Origin: Tanypteryx hageni
Lineage: Eukaryota > Arthropoda > Insecta > Odonata > Petaluridae
Assembly: GCA_028673005.1 (NCBI GenBank)
Contig: CM054112.1
Span: 186,942,564-187,006,563, forward strand
Length of the DNA: 64,000 bases
Direction: 5' to 3'
In this document: piece by piece, positions 1 to 11,900 of the stretch
Layout of the letters: each line of letters begins with the position of its first letter
How positions within the stretch are numbered: the stretch's first letter is position 1
The notes under the pieces: model-generated
Told to the model about the DNA's origin: nothing
The model's database searches: none
What the model saw: only the letters and a program-made list of their open reading frames with translations
Position numbers and translations under genes: made by a program

Positions 1-197
1 CATTATCTTTCATATTAATCCATACCAATGCTGGCAAACAAAAAAAAATTCGTTACGTTTTTCGTTAAAGGCAAAAAAGCGATTTCGTTTTTCATTACGC
101 TAAAATCTACATTTTGTTTTCAGTTACAACGAAATAATTCGGTAAAAAATAATTAAGTGTAGTTACTCTTTTATTTACCAACTTTTATATTAATTTC

Positions 198-204
<7 letters not shown>

Positions 205-250
<46 letters not shown>
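205..250. repeat. (TA)n microsatellite
   Basis: An uninterrupted TA dinucleotide run about 46 bp long, just left of the nested hAT element at 298. Confidence 0.95.
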
Positions 251-253
<3 letters not shown>

Positions 254-297
254 TTGGACCCCGCCTATTCTGAAAAAAATCCAAAGCTGCTTGCGGG

Positions 298-1951
298 CAG
301 TGTTGCTGTTTTAGCACTTTTCGCGCTAAATTTAGCGCTTTTTTGTTTTGTCTAGCGACTTTTATTGACGCTTAGCGCCATGACGCTAATTTTGCGCTTT
401 TCTATTTTTAGCACCAAATTTGATGCCTTTTTTTATCATGTAATTTATTAATCGTTTTAATGAGGAGAAGAAAAATGAATTCCAAATATAACACATTGCA
501 TTGATCTACTGAGAACGTCGAGGGTGGTCATCCAGCATAACCGAGGTATATTTTTAAAAATGGAATGGGGTAGGTGGGAAAACCAGGACAAACGAAAAAT
601 TCCCTCGGTACATCCCTAGCATAGGTTTTTCCATGCTGTTAGACACTCAATATGGAAATTGTCCTGAAGGTCACCGATTAAATAAGAAAAGCGGCGCAGC
701 AATATTGCAAATGTATGTACACTGAAATTCTGCGACCCCTAATGGAATTTTAGAATTCTGTGGAATGTGGTCCTTTAATGGTTCCCTGCCCTAAAATGCG
801 GTTTCAGTTGCTCGGCCGCAGTAGTAGTATTTAGCGACAAGCAGATAGGCCTTCTTCGGTGGTGACTTGATTGAATGAAGTGAATGTAATGCAGACACAA
901 TCTGCGTGGCTTTAAAAAAATCCCTAAGAAATTATGGATTAGATTTACAGAGACTTGTTGCTCTTGAGACAAATAATTCATCTGCAATTAATAATGGATT
1001 GTATGCAAAGTTAAAAACTAAAGAGATTTCCAATTTGCTTTTGATTAAGTTTGTGTGCCACTCACTACAGCTTGCAAATTCACATGCCGTCCGTGAATGT
1101 CTACCACGAAACCTAGGTTTTCTTATTAATGAAACATACAATTGGTACTCTCATTCACTTATTCGACAGGGTAGATATAGGAAACTTTATTATAAAATTA
1201 ACAATGGAATGGATCCTTTGAAGTTAGTTAAGTCAGAAAAGTTGTGTTTCCTGCTATAAATATAAGAAATGAAATGTTTTGAAATTTCTTGGTCAACGTA
1301 CATCAATAGCAAAGAATTTCAGTCAAACAGTGCTGCCCCTGTATTTGCAATTAATTGTTAACCACCTAACTTTATTATAATTTTTATTACCTTTAGGTGT
1401 CCTATCCATGTCTTTATTAAACAATAATTTATACAATTAAAATTATGAGTTTTTTAGATGTTGTTTTTTATTCCTTGGTCATCGGCGCCGGATGGTCGCC
1501 CTGCTTGCCCTTCCATGTATCAATGCTTTTGTATTTTGTATATTCAGAGAAATGTAAAAAATAAAAATATGATTTTTGGATTGAATAGATGCGTATATCT
1601 GATAATATACGGTAGAGAATTTTAGATTCGTTCTCTTAAACTTATTTCGTTTTAAATCCTGACTGCCTGAGATGATTGTAAGAATTTTAAAAAGAAATTT
1701 TAAAATGCAAATGAAAATTGTTGAGCAGTAGATATTTTCAGCTAGTTTTGTGTCCATTTAACACCACTACAAGATTGTAGAATATTCACTGATGCCCATA
1801 GGCAGCATAAATTAGGAAAAATACATGTATAAACAGAGGGATTTTTCTATCTAGCGCTTTTTTTCGCGCTATTTACTATACTTTTAGCGCCTATCTAGCA
1901 CCTTTTGAAGTTGGATCTAGCGCTTTTTACAAATCTGCGATGGCAACACTG
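298..1951 (+). mobile_element. hAT DNA transposon with intact ends and 8-bp target duplication
   Basis: The ends are CAGTGTTGC (298-306) and GCAACACTG (1943-1951), the CAGTGTTGC type of hAT terminal repeat. The element is flanked by a perfect 8-bp duplication CTTGCGGG (290-297 and 1952-1959). Both subterminal regions carry clustered TAGCGC/TAGCAC motifs (about 310-420 and 1850-1935), in the manner of transposase binding sites. At 1.65 kb it is much shorter than an autonomous hAT and holds only a fragment of transposase (906-1259). It landed in a tRNA-like repeat whose halves remain at 284-297 and 1960-2045. Confidence 0.9.
906..1259 (+). pseudogene. hAT transposase fragment (ZMYM/ZNF862-like)
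   Basis: About 117 open codons resemble the middle of a domesticated-type hAT transposase: a CHSLQLA-like block (near residues 50-56), then LPRNLGFLINETYNWYS and a segment ending near NNGMDPLKL. These match the RNase H-like region of zinc finger 862/ZMYM-like hAT proteins. The N-terminal zinc finger, most of the catalytic core and the C-terminal dimerisation domain are missing. The frame begins with GTG, so the true upstream part has been lost. It lies inside the hAT element whose ends are at 298 and 1951 and is surely not a host gene. Confidence 0.75.
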
Positions 1952-1959
1952 CTTGCGGG

Positions 1960-2045
1960 GTTTGAACCACCTTACCTCACCACCACATAAGACAAGTGAT
2001 TTAGTCACCTCAGCCACCAGATCCTTACCTTGGCACTGCGATAAA
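1960..2045 (-). repeat. tRNA-derived SINE remnant
   Basis: Read on the minus strand, this has an A-box-like TGGCTGAGGTGAC and a B-box-like GGTTCAAACCC about 35 nt apart, the internal RNA polymerase III promoter of tRNAs and tRNA-derived SINEs. The sequence continues across the hAT insertion into 284-297. No full cloverleaf was found. Confidence 0.4.
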
Positions 2046-2407
2046 TGTATTTGAATTCACGTGGGAAGATAGACAAGCATTCATCATAGCAACGAGATTA
2101 AACAAACTATTGTCATTGTTAATGCTGTAATCTTATAATAGAAGTCTCTTTATTTTAATTGGTATTGATACGAACATTCCTACGTTTTTTGGAATGATAT
2201 TTCTGCTAATAATTGTAAGTTTTTATTTATCATGTTTGTTATTGATAGTAAGTTTTTATTTATCTTAAATACTTTTTGTCTTTATTCACTATTTAAGATA
2301 GGTAATACTGTAGTAAAGGATGTTAATTTGAACAACAGTTGTAAAGGATGTTAATTTGAACAAATTTAAATGAAACATTTTTAAGTGTTGTGTTGTAGCT
2401 TAGCAAT

Positions 2408-3920
2408 TCTTCAAATAACTATATGTATACAGTTTTTATATGGATGGTTAATGTGATGTTAGGAAAAGAACAATTTATTATTTTTGTCATTTAAGTTAGG
2501 TGACTAAAATATGAAATATTCAACAATTTAACTCCTACTAGTATCTAAAACTGAATTACTCTGAACTAGCAGTATATTTTCATTGATTTTAAGCTATATG
2601 AATGGATAAGTTAGTATTTCCATTAATGAAACAAAAGATACTATCAAAATTCTTACTACTTATATACCAAACATTCTTACGTTTGCCACTGAGTTCTCTA
2701 CTTCTGTCTGCCATTCTCTCAACCGTAAAAAGATTAAATAGAGAGACCCACCACATCACTCAACAGCTGGTAGGTAGACACTTTTGCAAATTTTTATGCC
2801 AATGCAAGCTGAAAGGTTGTCATAATTATATTATAAAGTTTATTCATATTAAAGTATTAGCCATATAAAAGTTGGTTATAAAAATTTATTTTTATACCTT
2901 TACTTGTTTTTTTTTTTAGAGGTTACGTACCCACCTTAAATACGTGCTTCTCATTTAGAATACTAATTTATAGGCACTTCTAAATATATGTGTATGTTGC
3001 AGATCAGGAACATTTTTAAGATTTCTAAGTATTCGGCACATTTTTCGTTTTTGATGATCATATATGAAAATTCAGATTTTCATATTAAAAACTTTATATT
3101 AAAGTTAATATACTTACCACATATTTAAGATTAAATATTAGTGTTGAAACGGTTATGCCTTATATATAGGTAACACAAAAAGTACACTGAGAACCCAAGG
3201 ACCTGTAATTAAAGATAATAAAAGGAACCCGTCAGTCAGTTGCACCGATTGTAACTCGGAGAACATGTTCCTACTACAGGCCTGAAATTTGGTAGAATGA
3301 TCGGTTATCAGATAAAACTAAAGAGAATTATCCAAATTCCTATTTGTCCTCTTTAGGGCTCATTTCTGATGTCATTCTATCTTTACATATCCTCCACAAG
3401 AAATACATGGAAATCATGCATGGGTTTACAATATTACATTTCAAGAATAGTTAGATTTGAGATACTAACCCGGGAATAGCTCTATTTTGTATATGAAAGA
3501 ATAAAGTAAATTATTTTTAAGACGAAATTTGAAACCACTCTGAATTACCATGCATGAAGGTAATTTTTCGGATAAAATAGAAAAATTTGGAATCTTTAAC
3601 AATGTGGGTATTCAATTGCTGTCTTGACGAAAAGAATACTATTAAATTTTAATTAATAGTAAAATTATTGTGTAATCTTTAATTTAATGCTTTCAGTTCA
3701 GATGAATTTTTTAGTTTGTAGTAGATTTCCAATGCAGTTGATAAAAATGAAGAACCAATTTAAAAAATTCTTTAATTGCAGTTGATTAGAGAATTAATCA
3801 TTTTAATAAGACCTATGCTCGATAGTTATGAATAAAAATTTTTAGGATTGGAAATTACATAATATTTAATAAAATGAGGATAAACGATATTGCCGCATAC
3901 CACCGCAACCTCACCATAAA
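2408..3920 (+). repeat. 1.5-kb interspersed repeat, left copy of an inverted pair
   Basis: This 1513-bp stretch returns as an inverted copy at 32372-33883. The two differ only by scattered single-base changes and small indels. Both copies encode the same 88-residue open frame (2602-2868 here), but the similarity covers coding and non-coding parts alike, so the frame is not evidence of a gene. No clear terminal repeats or target duplications were seen at the ends, so the element class is unknown. Confidence 0.85.
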
Positions 3921-4082
3921 TCGCGAACCCCAATATGAGAAAAAACTTTTCCTCAACAATAAGCCTATTTTCCATTCTGGAAAGTACTGTAAATGCACGA
4001 TTCAATGCTTTTTCAGAGCATTATTTTGATGCTAGCTTTGTAAACTATAATGACCAAAATTGTCCTTATTTACAGCAAGAAC

Positions 4083-4290
4083 AAGAAATATAAAAAAGTT
4101 TTAAATAAAAAACAGAGGATGGAGGAATGGGAAGAAAGATAAAGGAAATGGATAGGAGAAGAAAGAGGGAGAAGGGAGAGCATGGGGAGGGAAGCAGACA
4201 AGTGTGATGTAAACTGAGGGAGGAATAAGACTGCAAGAGGAAGACGTATAGGTTAGAGAGAAATGGAAAACGAGCAGAAGCATAAAAGTT
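4083..4290. repeat. Purine-rich low-complexity stretch
   Basis: The plus strand is almost all A and G (GGAAGAAAG, GAGAAGGGAGAG). The open frame on the other strand is a composition artefact. Confidence 0.75.
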
Positions 4291-5280
4291 TATACATTGT
4301 ATGAGGTTTCATAAAATAGAATTTAAAAACATATTAAAATTTATGGGCACTAGTTTGCAAATAAGGGATAAGAAAATAAAATAAGAGTCCATTAGGCGCT
4401 GCTGAGTTTATTCTAATTCATTATAAAATCAGATACTCCCTTTCTGTGCAGATGGTAGACATTGCTGTCTTCATAATCGAACCCAGTACCCATTGGTCTA
4501 TAAAATGGCATTTTTAAATATGACGAAGAAAGACGCCACACTAAATTACTTGACTTTAATTAATACCAAACGAAATATAAACTTGAAATATGTATGAACA
4601 CTGAATGATCATTGCTTCTCTTACGGCTGTCAAAAAGTCTCCCTGTGACCGTCTTCGGTAATTTGAAATAAACTGAAATTGTATTAAGCTCTGATTAGTC
4701 TTCATTTCCAGGGAAAAATAACTATCCACTGTTACTATAAACGTCTCATAATCATAATAGATATGAAGCAGAACTGACCTCTAACGACCAATGACAATGC
4801 ATTTGAATTGTAGATTAAACTCGACCTTTCTCAAATACCTTGTTAAGTTCGACTGACGAACAGTGGATAGAATTGGATAGATTGGAGGGAATTATGGGAT
4901 TGGAACTTGCAGAGCACAGACCTTTAAAAGAGGAAAAACCCTCTCTGATATAATATCTAAAAGAATGTTTTCAAAATATGAGGCACTGTGGGGCAGGATG
5001 GGAAATGGTATTTATTGAAGCTTCCTTCCTCATCCTCCACGCTCCTTATCTTGTGCTTCCTGGATAAGGATTAACGTCAGGGAACCTTTCTTTTCACAAA
5101 TGGAAGGAAAACCCCAAGGACAATCGGTAGTGGTCAGGATAGCTTTTCTTTCGCGAAAAGGCGGCAAAACTGGCCCAGCGGGAGAAAAGCAAAACCGGGA
5201 ATAGCGATTTTAGGCCACTTTTCCTTGCTCAAGACATGCCGCCTGGGACAAATGCCACTAGAACATAACCCTTTACCATC
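4291..5280. other. No recognisable gene
   Basis: AT-rich DNA followed by a more GC-balanced block (about 4980-5270). No protein family, tRNA or tandem repeat was recognised. It lies inside the probable outer hAT shell (26-5419) and may be the remains of other insertions. Confidence 0.4.
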
Positions 5281-6063
5281 TGTTAACGAAATAACGAAAT
5301 TTATTTTTTTGTTTTTGTTACGTTTTCCATTACAGTTATTTGAAAATTTTCATTAATGTTTATCGTTACGTTAATTCAAAATAATTCCGTTATGTTATGC
5401 ATAACATTTTCCAGCAATGATCCAAACACATACAGATATGTAAATAAACAAGTCATTCAATCTTAATGCAGCAGAGCTGATGCCGGATATGTGAGACACT
5501 TGATTTTGTTTCTTTGATGAAAACTAGATGCCAAAATTTGCATTACTACCACAGTCAGTAACTTCCCCTCCCACTATTCTACATCAGTTTAGTCTAGCAG
5601 CCTAATCTCAATCGTTGCATGTAATCACTAGGCCCTTTTTTGGGACATTCAGTGCATCAGACCCAGCACCAGTACTCACATAATAGTTTTGGACTATCAG
5701 GTATGTTCTTATTTTATGTGATATAACATCAATGCTATCCGAGTATTCATGTATACTTGATACTCAATTGTGGAAATATATATTTGGCTAGTTTTGGATA
5801 TTTTTGGCAACTTATAGTTCGTAAATTAAGTACTGATTTTTTCAGACGAATATATTCATCGAGAAAGATCAGGAAAGAATTAGAAATTTGTTGACATGAT
5901 AAAAATGTCCCTAAATCTGTTTGAAAATTATTAGTTTTCATTGCATCACAATTGAATTAAAAATGCAACTGAGCCAGCTCTGCTGGGTTAAATATGTATT
6001 TGTTTAAGATACAAAAAATGATATTGAATAAAACAATTTCAATAATTATAATAATCTTCAATA

Positions 6064-6085
6064 TTAACCCTTAGATGCTCAAGGC
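6064..6085 (+). mobile_element. Candidate piggyBac terminus (TTAA + CCCTTAG...)
   Basis: TTAA (6064-6067) is followed by CCCTTAGATGCTCAAGG, which has the form of a piggyBac end next to its TTAA target site. A degenerate inverted match lies at 6762-6780 (CCTTTGAGCATCAGAG) but without a TTAA. The transposase pseudogene begins 0.8 kb downstream, so this may be its 5' end. No 3' end was found. Confidence 0.4.
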
Positions 6086-6897
6086 TTCACATGGTTGTTT
6101 GAAAAAGCTCAAGCGGCCGATATATCGGCTCCAGCTTTAACCACTCAACTGGGTATGCTGTATATATAAGACATTGCCGGATACTCTGGTGGTGGGTATA
6201 CCGTATATATACGGCACACCGATTTTTAGCCTATTTGCTATGGGTATGCCATTATATTTCGTCATGCAGCTTTTCTCCCTGTAGTGGCATCCTTTTAGTT
6301 TACCGTCTTGCCAGTAGATGGACTTTCCTTCCTTATTTTAAGAAGCTATACGTCTCATACCTAAACCTTGCCTTTGCCCTGCAGGTTGCATATCCCTCAC
6401 CCCAATTATTTTTTAATGTCAGGGTTTGACATCTGGACTATTTCACACCCTCATGTGAAAAATTTTGGTTTTCGCCACTTGCATCTTTATTTCATCAGAA
6501 ATCATGCTACTTGTAAATCCTTTTCTTTCATATTTAGCCTTTTTCACAGTTATGTGGATGCTTCGTGCTCCCAGGATGGCCAAGGAGTGGCAAGAAGGGT
6601 CGTTTTATGGCACCCTGCTTTATATCCCCACATTGGCAGTTTTGCTCAAATGAACCATTTCTTTTTCCGCCTTTCTTTGATGTACCCTTGTAATCCCCCA
6701 GAGCAGGTGGTCTGCACAGATGTGCAAATAGGGGGAGTAAGTAATTGAAAAAGTTCAGTTGGCCTTTGAGCATCAGAGTAGATGGTTTGTGGTATTTTTG
6801 GAGCTTTTATTCATGCAAATTTTACTGTATTCTTTTTGGAATAATTTAAAATTATTTCAATCGAATTATTTCGTTTGAAATAATTTGTTTCACCATT

Positions 6898-7890
<993 letters not shown>

Positions 7891-8238
7891 TAAAATAACT
7901 ATGATATGCGTTGATTTGATGGCAGGATGTGCTGCCATATTTCGGCTTCTGAATGGAACTACGTACACAACCCTGTAAATGCATTAAAAATTTTATTATT
8001 AATTATTCTCTTCAATAAATTGTCAGGTCAATGCTTAAAACTTATTTTCTTCCTGATTTCGGAGAAACAATTGTTAATCAATGCTGCTGATATTCAACTG
8101 TTATGAGAAAAATGGAATTTCACGAAACAGAATTTTTCGGAATGATAACTCAGCATTTTGCGGACCGTTGATTGAGAAACACCGTTTTGTTCATTTTCCG
8201 TAATAATTACTGTTGAAGGTACCCTTCCTTTTTGTAGG

Positions 8239-8510
8239 ATGTCACAGAGAAACAGGAAAGCCTTATCCATGGAGGATAAAGTTTCAATTTTGAAAAAAAT
8301 TTACAAACTTGTTGGTATGCGGATATCACTGTCCAAACAACTTGGATTGCCAATTTCGACACTTAACACGATTGTTAAAAACAGAAAAATTGTCGAAGAT
8401 GGCACCATTCAATGCAGGTAACACACCAAAAAAAGAAAGTACATGAAGGCCCATAAATACGACAAGTTAGAAGAAATCCTTAAGGAATTATTTAAAAAAG
8501 TGCGCTGGTT
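8239..8510 (+). pseudogene. Tigger/pogo transposase fragment, CENP-B-type N-terminus
   Basis: The open frame begins MSQRNRKALSMEDKVSILKK and carries a helix-turn-helix of the CENP-B N-terminal type ending in LGLPISTLNTIVKNRKI, the DNA-binding start of Tigger/pogo transposases. After a stop near 8420 the sequence still reads as the linker and start of the second DNA-binding domain (KAHKYDKLEEILKE...). The DDE domain is missing. A Tigger-like terminal repeat ends at 8710, next to TA, and may be the 3' end of the same element. Confidence 0.75.
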
Positions 8511-8669
8511 AAGTAAATGAAAAAATAGATCTACTCTTTATAAACTTAGCTCTTTTAACACTGACTTTATTGTTAGTCTTACTGTAACAAATGAGCGAGT
8601 TTAAAAGTAAAATCAGTTAAGCTATTTTTCCTTTTCCCTCAATTTGCACTTTCCCGCAATTTACACTTT

Positions 8670-8710
8670 TTCCCAGGTTCCCAGAAAAGTGTAAATAAGG
8701 GGTTTTACTG
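8670..8710 (-). mobile_element. Tigger-like terminal inverted repeat (one end)
   Basis: Read on the minus strand, this begins CAGTAAAACCCCTTATTTAC, the CAGT(A/G)-AACC form typical of Tigger/pogo ends, next to a TA dinucleotide (8711-8712). A second, imperfect version of the subterminal motif lies just inside (8637-8675). The other end was not found. It sits 66 bp past exon 7 of the PRCP-like gene, inside that gene's intron 7. Confidence 0.55.
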
Positions 8711-8776
8711 TAGTTCCATGAAGGAGCCAAGATTATACGAGAGTTCTACCTTGAATTTTCCCCCTTTTATACTGAC

Positions 8777-8965
8777 CTGATAATCCCATCCTTCATCCAT
8801 GAGAGCATCTGAAGTATTCTCAGTCACATCGAGGCATTTTGCTTTTCCTGTGTGGTTGAAGTAAGCTCCAAATGCTGAGAAAACCTTCATCAGAAGTACT
8901 TGATCCTTGTCACCTTCAGCAGTTATATTTGTAGGACTGTCAGTGATAAGTTTCTCGCACATTAC
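8777..8965 (-). CDS. PRCP-like exon 7 (last exon found)
   Basis: Sixty-three codons, [10 protein letters not shown]... to DEGWDYQ, with NIT, NHT and NTS sequons and the conserved GW-YQ end that precedes the ACTE-type block in relatives. The acceptor is TTTTTAG and the donor GTCAGT. The open frame runs on to 8705, but the tail has no family similarity and is intron. The next exon was not found in the 8.7 kb that remain. Confidence 0.9.
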
Positions 8966-11900
8966 CTAAAAATAAAGAAGTCATGTTAGGATCTTCTCCA
9001 TGATTTACTTTCAAGGTGCGTTGAAGATAATATTCTAATCACTGCTAATATTACCAAAATCTATGCTGATTACAGTAAATACCTGATTAAACATGTAAAT
9101 TGAGACTGCGGTAGGCATGGGTTATTGAATAATAAAAAGAAATCAAAGGATGTATTGCAAGTGCTATGTTCAGTAAAATATCTGTTAAATACTGTACAAA
9201 TTTGTACAATAAAAGATACAAGTAAAATACAGTGGATACCCAAAAGAAGACAGTAGAAAAAGTTATTACTTCATTAAATATTAATTTTCAGGTAAGCATA
9301 CAATAAACTTACAAACATAAAACAACTTAGTTCAGTGTGATTAAATGCCCGGTTAATATAACAATGCTGGTCGAGAGATATTGTGAGGTTAGAGCAGAGG
9401 TAACTTCTATAATTTTTCTTTCATGATTTTTCCAATTTCTTTAATTGATGGAATAATATGATCCGAAGATCCTATGCAGACAGGCATAAGCTGTAAAGGT
9501 GAGAATAATTTTGAAACGAGAAAAAAGTCTGCTATGACAGGGAATCGAACCCGGGTATTCCACTTGCCGGGCGGATATTCTACCTCTGAACTATCGTAGC
9601 ATAACAATATTTCTCGTTTCTGAATGCGAAATTACTCGTTGAACATCAACGGGACTTTGTAGTGTGATTAAAATATAATTTCAGAGGTGTGTGTGCGTAA
9701 AAACTTATAAATGAATTGTTTGATTAATTAATAAATTCCTGACAACCATTTGAATTCTCCCAGAAAATGAAGTGCTTGAAATTTATTACATTCTGGCATC
9801 AATATATGACTTGATTTGCCACTCTTTGGCTCCGTTATTCTTCCTCTTCGTATGTTTACTGAATAATAACATTCTTCAATTATTAACATTGCAATCTATT
9901 AAGTTTGATATTGAGCGAAGCGAATAACACAATTCTTTCATCTATTTGAAAGCTTAATAGATGCTAATTCAATCTGAGGCAACAATGCGGGTCGCCTTGG
10001 TAACACCCAGAAACTACGAAAAAGCCATAAAATTTCAAAAAGAAATGCATATTTTAATGAATGAAGGAAATAAAGCTTGCACCTTAAAAAATTGAAAATC
10101 CCGTGTAAACTTATGGGAAAATATAATTGTCTCCCGGAGTCGAATCCAGGACTTTTTCTGGGATGTTTGATTTTTTTTAGAGAATTATTATATAAGGATT
10201 CTTTAGTAATTAATCACTATAAGCACAGATAATTTGAATGGTTAACTAAATGAGAAAATCATAAATTAGAGTTATGACAAAATTTATTTGTAAACAACAT
10301 AATTTAACATTTACTAAGAAAATAAATATAAATAACAGCTATATTATAAAATAAATTCTTGAAGTGAAAATTTAATCATGTATTCAAGAGTTTCCTCACC
10401 TGAACTGGATATTTTGGCAAAGGAAGGAGGAAATTTGTAGAATATGGGTAATTAAGCATGGCAGCATTGGTCAGTGAATCTACCATCCAATCTTTCAGTT
10501 TAGTTACATTTTCCTTATTCTTCAATGGAGTGCAGAGGCTCCAGTTGGATGACAGCCACTTAAGGCCTTCGTCTGTAAAAACATTAATGTTAATGAATAG
10601 AATATTAAGGGTATTTATCGGCAAATAACTTATAAGTTATAGACAAGAAAAAGGCAACATGCATTCAAATTACCTTTGGATGTAATTCTGTCAATAGCTC
10701 CCCATGACGCTCTGATTCTTTGTGAACATAGAGGTGATGCAGCTTTAAAATCTGAAGTTACTATGCGTGAAAAAGCCTCACAAGGTACCATTCCTGTAAA
10801 TTGAAGAATTGGAGCAGACGATGCAATGGCTCTGAAAAGTACACCAAAAAGACTGTAGTCTGAACAAAAGTCATGAACATAGAAAGGAACATATTTGGCT
10901 AACCTTGGAATTAAAGCTGTCTCAAAATAATTGGGTAAACTAAACTTACCCATCCACAATGTAGGGGTACTTCATCCTGAACCATGCGGAAAGCATCCCC
11001 CCATAAGATCCTCCAAATGCAATGACAGGATAGGTTTTAGCATTATTTTGGATCGAATTATTCTTTTGCAAATATGTTATAAGGTCTGCATAGTCAGCTA
11101 AAGCTTGGCTAGATGAGAGATATCCCAAATATTTTGGAACCTGAGCGAAATGAAAGATTTCATTTTATATATTTTCATCTCATTCGAATTTTTTGGGACT
11201 TAATATTTAAGTCAACCTTTATATTCAATTCTGAAGGAATATTCAAATTACCAGTTCATTCTAAAGAGGATATATTTAGCTCTTCATGTCATTTTTTAAG
11301 TTTCAATTAATCATAAATAAAATAGATCAATTATATCCTGAAACAAGCATTTTATAAGTTCATACCATAATTACAAACAAATTAATTAATAAGTTATATT
11401 ATACATTAAAAATTGAAATTATATTGACTGAATTAATGACATTTTAGTTTTATGGCCAAACAAATATTCACAACCAATGATTTAAATGCATACTATAAAA
11501 TATTGGAAAAATCAAATGCAAGTAACTGTACAGAAAAAAACTATTATTTAGGTGCAATTTGTAAAAATTACTTCAGTAACATAAATTGGTTTAAATCATC
11601 ACTATCACAGAGAAACATGGTGAACATAAAAATTTAATTGGTCAGCATACTGAGAGATAGCTTTGATTAAAGGAAAACAATATGCATAAATATAAACTTG
11701 AGCTTTTAATTTTGGTGTCAGCAATCGCAGCTGTAAAAGAAAGATTTTTCACTCTACAATGTTCCTTCCCAATATTTCTGAACCCATCAACTCTTTCATA
11801 AAAAAATAATCCTCATAAGCCCTTAGAGGTCCAACTATGGGTCATTAGTTGGCCAGTAAAGGTAATAAGTATCTTTATGTCAGTGATAACAAGAGTAAAA

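Larger units (their letters stand above)
26..5419. mobile_element. Probable old hAT element, outer shell of a nest
   Basis: The left end CAATGCTGG (26-34) faces CCAGCAATG (5411-5419), a 9-bp terminal inverted repeat with one mismatch. The flanking octamers are ATCCATAC (18-25) and ATCCAAAC (5420-5427), a 7/8 match, as expected for an aged hAT 8-bp target duplication. Both subterminal regions (40-150 and 5285-5410) are full of CGTTACG/CGTAACG-type motifs, which may be transposase binding sites. No transposase reading frame is recognisable between the ends apart from the nested hAT at 298-1951. The short TIR and imperfect duplication leave room for coincidence. Confidence 0.5.

Noticed and set aside
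2602..2868. 88-codon frame conserved in two copies (also 33422-33688)
   Set aside because: The whole 1.5-kb repeat is conserved equally in non-coding parts, so there is no sign of selection on a protein.
2408..3920. Helitron or LTR for the 1.5-kb repeat
   Set aside because: No CTRR end with hairpin, and no TG...CA ends or paired LTRs at the boundaries.
8705..8776. Extension of PRCP-like exon 7 in the same open frame
   Set aside because: A good donor (CAG|GTCAGT) ends the exon at 8777, the extension has no S28 similarity and it runs into a Tigger terminal repeat.
9530..9600. Functional tRNA gene
   Set aside because: C at position 33 and mismatches in the acceptor and T stems point to a pseudogene or SINE head.
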